DNA from: an uncultured Gammaproteobacteria bacterium
GTDB taxonomy: Bacteria; Pseudomonadota; Gammaproteobacteria; Steroidobacterales; GCA-2729495
Assembly (NCBI GenBank): GCA_937958785.1
Contig: CALGMY010000122.1
Location: 1 to 33,809 of the forward strand
Length of the DNA: 33,809 nt
Reading direction: 5' to 3'
The position numbers and the translations under genes are program-made. Below are positions 30,519-33,809 of this stretch, one piece after another. The notes under the pieces were generated by a model. It was not told where the DNA came from and did no database searches. It saw only the letters and a program-made list of their open reading frames with translations. Within the stretch, counting starts at the first letter, position 1, and every line of letters starts with the position of its first letter.

Positions 30519-31427
30519 GTGCGCGGGACGCCCGTCGTCATCGCGCACCGGGGAGCGAGCGGCTACCTCCCCGAACACACGCTCCCCGCCAAGGCCCTGG
30601 CGCACGGACAAGGCGCCGACTTCCTGGAGCAGGACGTCGTGGCCACCCGGGACGGCGAGCTGGTGGTGTTCCACGACCTCTACCTGGACTCGATGACGGA
30701 TGTCGCCGGGCGCTATCCGGGCCGCGCCCGCCCGGACGGCCGCCATTACGTCGTGGACTTCAGCCTCGCGGAACTCCGCACGCTGGCGGTCACGGAGCGG
30801 CGGCGGAAGGATGGGGGAGGGGTGCGCTACCCGGGCCGCTTTCCCGCGGGCACCGGCCCGTTTTCGCTCCACACGCTTGCGGAGGAGCTGGCCTTCATCC
30901 GCGGGCTCAACCGGTCCACCGGGCGGGAAGCCGGCGTTTACGCGGAGGTGAAGTCCCCCGCGTGGCACGTTGAGCACGGCGTCCCGGTCGGTGACCGGCT
31001 GGTCGCGACACTCAAGGACTTCGGCTACCGCACCCGGGAGGACCGCTTCTACATCCAGTGCTTCGACGGGGCCGAGCTCCGGCGCCTGCGCAGGGCTCAC
31101 GGCCCCGACCTGCCGCTGGTGCAGTTGCTGGAGGCCGACGCCGACCTGTCACCGGCGGCACTCGCGCGCATTGCGGCCTACGCGGACGCGATCGGACCGC
31201 CCATTACCCGTGCCTGGCCAGACCGGGGCCTGGTGCGCGATGCCCACGCAGCGGGGCTCCTGGTGCACCCGTACACCTTCCGGGCGGACGAGCTGCCACC
31301 GGGCTTCACGAGCTTCCCGGAGCTCTTAAGCCGCTTCGTGAATGATCTGGAAGTAGATGGTTTGTTTACGGATTTCCCTGATACCGCACTGCGGTATACC
31401 CGCCAACGGAAGGCGCCGGCGAGCTAG
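30519..31427 (+). CDS. glycerophosphodiester phosphodiesterase (GlpQ-type)
   Basis: The 302-residue GDPD domain protein begins IAHRGASGYLPEHTLPAK and has LEQDVVATRDGELVVFHD, the two histidine and acidic metal-site blocks, then YAEVKSPAW, FYIQCFDGAELRRLR, and LEVDGLFTDFPDTALRY at the end. It hydrolyses glycerophosphodiesters to glycerol-3-phosphate and an alcohol. The long insert after the second His block (DVAGRYPGRARPDG) is the GlpQ form. GTG 30519 is chosen since it lies just after the reductase stop with AGGGGG before it. The protein lacks the signal peptide that periplasmic GlpQ has, so it is probably cytoplasmic. Its TAG stop shares CTAG with the lipocalin stop. Confidence 0.88.
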   Translation: MRGTPVVIAHRGASGYLPEHTLPAKALAHGQGADFLEQDVVATRDGELVVFHDLYLDSMTDVAGRYPGRARPDGRHYVVDFSLAELRTLAVTERRRKDGGGVRYPGRFPAGTGPFSLHTLAEELAFIRGLNRSTGREAGVYAEVKSPAWHVEHGVPVGDRLVATLKDFGYRTREDRFYIQCFDGAELRRLRRAHGPDLPLVQLLEADADLSPAALARIAAYADAIGPPITRAWPDRGLVRDAHAAGLLVHPYTFRADELPPGFTSFPELLSRFVNDLEVDGLFTDFPDTALRYTRQRKAPAS

Positions 31428-31987
31428 TCGTCCCAGCGCTGGGGCACCATTTCCAGGCGTTCCGTGGCGTAGCCCAGGCGTGCCAGGTCCGCCACGAGCT
31501 GGGCGTAAACCGGTTCAGGGAGCGTCGGCGTCCGGGACATGATCCACGCGTAGCGCCGGTCGGGCACGCCAATCACGGTGTGCCGGTACTCGGGATCCAG
31601 ACCGATGATCAGGTAGTCGGCTTCCGGCAGGTACCAGTCGAACTTCATCTTCCACTCGGAGTTCACCGGCGGATTTGCCACCCGGGCCCGGGGCGTGAAC
31701 ACGCGCTCCGGGCCGTCGAAGGCGTCACGGCGAAAGACGTACGTGGTCTCGATCGTGCCGTCCTCCGCGAGCCGGTAGGTCTCGACCCCATTGTGGGCGC
31801 CTTTCTCGGAGAACATGGGCAGGAACGGGACATGGATCGGAATCGCCGCGATCACCTACCAGGGCCCCATGAACCGGGGGATGTCCACGGGCTCGCTGAT
31901 CCCGCGCAGCGGTGGCAACGGGTTCTGGTGGCTGGTGCAGCCAGCGATGACGAGAGCGGCGGCCAGGGCCAGGAGGCGTGGGCGCAT
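31424..31987 (-). pseudogene. blc: bacterial lipocalin (Blc-like lipoprotein) interrupted by an in-frame amber codon
   Basis: From ATG 31987, which has GGAG at a good distance, the frame runs through a lipoprotein signal (LVIAGC lipobox) to DIPRFMGPW, then TAG at 31858-31856, then VIAAIPIHVPFLPMFSEK and the rest of the lipocalin in the same frame to TAG 31424. Blc proteins read F(M)G.WYVIA at this point, so the amber codon 44 stands where a Tyr is expected and a one-base change (TAC to TAG) would explain it. The rest of the fold is intact: GAHNGVETYRL, SEWKMKFDWYLPEADYLIIGLD, RRYAWIMSRTPTL. It would be an outer-membrane lipid carrier. TAG ends many genes in this window, so general suppression is unlikely. 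Either a real nonsense mutation or a base-call error. Confidence 0.82.
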
Positions 31988-32061
31988 GAGGCTTCTCCAG
32001 ATCCGGGTTAGAAGCCGGCAGTTCGCCAGGCGGGGCCTGCCGGGTTCAGGACTCACGCAAT

Positions 32062-32099
32062 GCGTATAATATATATTATGTTAAATTACGACCATGGCG
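32062..32099. other. AT-rich palindromic island between lipocalin and ccmI
   Basis: Within the 120-base gap 31988-32107 lies the most AT-rich stretch I see in the window. Positions 32066-32079 form a perfect 14-base palindrome (ATAATATATATTAT) that includes -10-like hexamers on both strands. It is upstream of the lipocalin gene, so it probably holds its promoter or an operator, but I cannot find a good -35 box. A 7-base inverted repeat (CCGGCAG 32015-32021, CTGCCGG 32037-32043) lies in the putative leader. Confidence 0.4.
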
Positions 32100-32107
32100 A
32101 CCCATCC

Positions 32108-33148
32108 CTAGGGCCCCACCACCTGGTCGATGAGGATGCTGACCGGCGCCGCTGCCCCCGTGCCCGCCTGCCAGCGGGCCTCGCCCTGGACGTCCCCGGG
32201 CCGGGCCACCGGGTCGCCGCCGTTGGCAATCCGCGCCACCAGGGTCGCCGCGGTGAGCGACGCGAGCGTCCGCCCGGGCAGCATCAGGTCCGCGTCACTG
32301 ATCCGAATGCTCAGGGGCAGCTCGCCGGCGGAACGCTTGACGACCGCGAGCGGCGGGCCGGCGGCTGCGGCCGCGTCGCGCACGAAAATGAAGAGCGGCG
32401 CGGATGGGGACACCCGGGCCAGGACGTCGTCGGCCACGCTGACGCTGACCTGGATGCCCACTCCTCCCGCGGCAGGCGGGGCTCCTGGGCCGGGGGCCGA
32501 CGCGCCGGCGGCGGCGAGCCCGCCATCGAGTTCTGCCAGCTGGGCCTCGATCACTTCCCGCACCCGCGCGGGCGGATCGAGGGTCAGCAGCGCCTGCCAC
32601 CGCTCCCGGGCCAGCGCCGGCTGGCTCCGGGCCAGGGCCAGCAGGCCCCCGTACCAGAGGGCCTTCGCATTGCCCGGCTCCTCGGCCAGCACGGCCTCGA
32701 TCTCGTCGCCGAGCGGACCCGGCAGCGAGGCGGGATCCAGGACGATCCGGGCTTCCGCGACGCCCAGCCGGGCGGCGACGCTGCGACCGCCGGAGACTTC
32801 AAGTGCACGCTGGTAGGCCTTGAGCGAGTCCGCGGGGCGATTCAGGCTGAGGTAGGAGCTCCCGAGGAGGATCCAGCCTTCCTCATCGTCCGGCGTCGCC
32901 GCGAGGCGCTGTTCCAGGGCGGCGATGGCCTCGTCCATGGGGCCTGCAGCCGGCGCCGATTCCCCGGCGGACTGCCAGTCATGGTTGCTCACCAGCAGGT
33001 AGACCACGAGGACGGTGGCGGGAATCGCGACGGCCGTGAGCGTGGCGGCCACCGGGTGGGCGCCGGTGCCCGCGCGCAGCAGGGGCAGGACCACGAGCCC
33101 CACGGCAACCAGGGTCAGCAGGACGGCGATGATGGCGAAGGTCGTCAA
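32108..33148 (-). CDS. ccmI: cytochrome c maturation TPR protein CcmI (CycH-like)
   Basis: The 346-residue protein is read from TTG 33148, 3 bases after the ccmH stop. Two membrane helices (about 4-24 and 32-54) are followed by a periplasmic part with tetratricopeptide repeats: MDEAIAALEQRLAATPDDEEGWILLGSSYLSL..PADSLKAYQRAL and EIEAVLAEEPGNAKALWYGGLLAL. The C-terminal beta domain runs GIQVSVSVADDVLARV to the end. CcmI holds apocytochrome c for the haem ligation complex CcmFH. The loop between the two helices is only a few residues, lacking the longer cytoplasmic segment of many CcmI proteins. It closes the ccmG-ccmH-ccmI order. Confidence 0.88.
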   Translation of the reverse strand: MTTFAIIAVLLTLVAVGLVVLPLLRAGTGAHPVAATLTAVAIPATVLVVYLLVSNHDWQSAGESAPAAGPMDEAIAALEQRLAATPDDEEGWILLGSSYLSLNRPADSLKAYQRALEVSGGRSVAARLGVAEARIVLDPASLPGPLGDEIEAVLAEEPGNAKALWYGGLLALARSQPALARERWQALLTLDPPARVREVIEAQLAELDGGLAAAGASAPGPGAPPAAGGVGIQVSVSVADDVLARVSPSAPLFIFVRDAAAAAGPPLAVVKRSAGELPLSIRISDADLMLPGRTLASLTAATLVARIANGGDPVARPGDVQGEARWQAGTGAAAPVSILIDQVVGP

Positions 33149-33151
33149 GCC

Positions 33152-33595
33152 CTACCCCCTGGCCGGATCCGGCCCGGCGTCGTCTTCGTCTGGCGGCACC
33201 GGGAGCGTCGCCCGGCGCCGGATTACCCGCCACAGCGCCAGCGCGCCGGCCAGCAGCAGCAGGACCGGCGCCAGCCAGAGCATGGCCGTGCTGGCCTTGA
33301 GACGGGGACGGTAGAGCACGAAGTCGCCGTAGCGGTCGAGCAGGAAGACCTTGATCTCCTCCTCCGACTTCCCCTCCTCCAGCAGCTGGCGGATTTCCCG
33401 GCGCAGGTCCGCCGCGAGCGGCGCCGTGGAATCGCCGATGGTCTGGTTCTGGCAGACCAGGCAGCGCACTTCCTCGGTGAGCCGCTCGTAGGTTGCCTGG
33501 CGAGCCGGGTCGCTCAGCGGGTCGTCGGCATCGATTGCCAGGACCGGCTGGCCAGCCAGCAGCAGCCCCGCGATGGCCAGCAGCCGTCGCAACAT
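33152..33595 (-). CDS. ccmH: cytochrome c maturation protein CcmH (CycL)
   Basis: The 147-residue protein has a signal peptide (about residues 1-20, LLLAGQPVLA), then the redox-active CxxC motif in VRCLVCQNQTIGDS (Cys45 and Cys48), a three-helix domain (LAADLRREIRQLLEEGKSEEEIKVFLLDRYGDFVLY) and a C-terminal membrane helix at about 103-125. It keeps the apocytochrome haem-binding cysteines reduced in the periplasm. ATG 33595 overlaps the upstream gene's stop (TGATG). The longer upstream frame is the ccmG gene in another frame. Confidence 0.95.
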   Translation of the reverse strand: MLRRLLAIAGLLLAGQPVLAIDADDPLSDPARQATYERLTEEVRCLVCQNQTIGDSTAPLAADLRREIRQLLEEGKSEEEIKVFLLDRYGDFVLYRPRLKASTAMLWLAPVLLLLAGALALWRVIRRRATLPVPPDEDDAGPDPARG

Positions 33596-33809
33596 CAGCG
33601 CGCTGCCACGGCGGCAATCCGCGGCAGGAATTCCGCGCGCCACACGTCGAGGGTCAGCGGCGCGATGTGCTTGTAGAGCACCGTGCCGTCCGGACCGATC
33701 AGGAAGGTCTCGGGCGCCCCGTAGACGCCCCAGTCGATGGCGGCGTCGCCGGCCGCATCCACGCCCACGAGCGCGTAAGGATTGCCGAGGCGCGCCAGCC
33801 ACTGGCGGG
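33595..33809 (-). CDS. ccmG: thiol:disulfide interchange protein CcmG/DsbE, 5' end outside the window
   Basis: The last 70 complete codons are visible on the minus strand, from 33809 to the TGA at 33597-33595. They read RQWLARLGNPYALVGVDAAG, then AIDWGVYGAPETFLIGPDG, VLYKHIAPLTLDVW and the C-terminus. WGVYGAPETFLI contains the cis-Pro region typical of CcmG. The thioredoxin CxxC lies outside the window. This membrane-anchored thioredoxin reduces CcmH and apocytochrome c in the periplasm. The stop overlaps the ccmH start by one base in TGATG. Confidence 0.92.
   Translation of the reverse strand, partial: RQWLARLGNPYALVGVDAAGDAAIDWGVYGAPETFLIGPDGTVLYKHIAPLTLDVWRAEFLPRIAAVAAR

Noticed and set aside
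31381..31397. A 7-base perfect hairpin (ATACCGC-ACT-GCGGTAT) near the end of the glycerophosphodiesterase gene
   Set aside because: It lies inside coding sequence and has no T-run, so it is not a credible terminator.
32060..33676. A 538-residue open frame on the plus strand over ccmI and ccmH
   Set aside because: Antisense shadow of two well-supported cytochrome maturation genes; no domain is visible.

Overview
The window is a GC-rich, densely packed bacterial chromosome segment, most likely from a gammaproteobacterium of the Xanthomonadales/Nevskiales/Steroidobacterales type or a relative. The evidence is the fabG-acpP-fabF-pabC-mltG-tmk-holB-pilZ gene order, a type II secretion gspG-to-gspN run, a rhombosortase gene, and ccmG-ccmH-ccmI cytochrome c maturation genes. 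There are no tRNA or rRNA genes, CRISPR arrays, insertion sequences or prophage genes, and no gene-free stretch over 300 bases. Nearly every gap is under 160 bases and many neighbours overlap by 4 bases. The taxonomic placement is inferred from gene order and family content only.

Layout. Positions 1-5043 hold the 3' end of a mercaptopyruvate sulfurtransferase gene, an unrecognised 246-residue protein, a convergent two-domain VOC protein, an MFS transporter and an AlaA-type aminotransferase. Positions 5076-11071 encode a translationally coupled nuclease and helicase-nuclease pair resembling AddB and AddA, for double-strand break repair. Convergent to it, 11068-16640 (minus strand) is a type II secretion operon gspG-H-I-J-K-L-M-N behind a good sigma-70-like promoter; gspC, D, E and F are not here. 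Divergent from gspG is a rhombosortase (rrtA), coupled by a 4-base overlap to fabG and followed by acpP, fabF, pabB, pabC, mltG, tmk, holB and pilZ. This run joins fatty acid synthesis, p-aminobenzoate synthesis, peptidoglycan processing, dTTP synthesis and the clamp loader.

From 24980 the minus strand carries a protein with two cyclic-nucleotide-binding-like domains and a rhodanese domain, then a FadJ-type beta-oxidation enzyme with an endonuclease/exonuclease/phosphatase-family hydrolase. Divergent from the hydrolase is a small TIR-like (DUF1863/ThsB-type) protein, then a ferredoxin-NADP reductase and a glycerophosphodiester phosphodiesterase. A bacterial lipocalin gene interrupted by an amber codon follows on the minus strand, and the window ends in ccmI, ccmH and the 3' end of ccmG/dsbE (minus strand).

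The points that most deserve a second look are: (1) a frameshift in holB, whose delta-prime product also lacks the zinc-binding cysteines; (2) an in-frame TAG replacing the conserved Tyr of the lipocalin signature; (3) a lone ThsB-like TIR protein with Gln where the catalytic Glu is expected; (4) a PabB with anthranilate-synthase-like PIAGT in place of PIKGT; (5) two minus-strand promoters whose -10 boxes both end exactly 9 bases from the ATG, suggesting leaderless mRNAs; (6) rhombosortase sitting between a T2SS operon and fatty-acid genes. I did not find a clearly new multi-gene system; the TIR-like gene is the nearest candidate.
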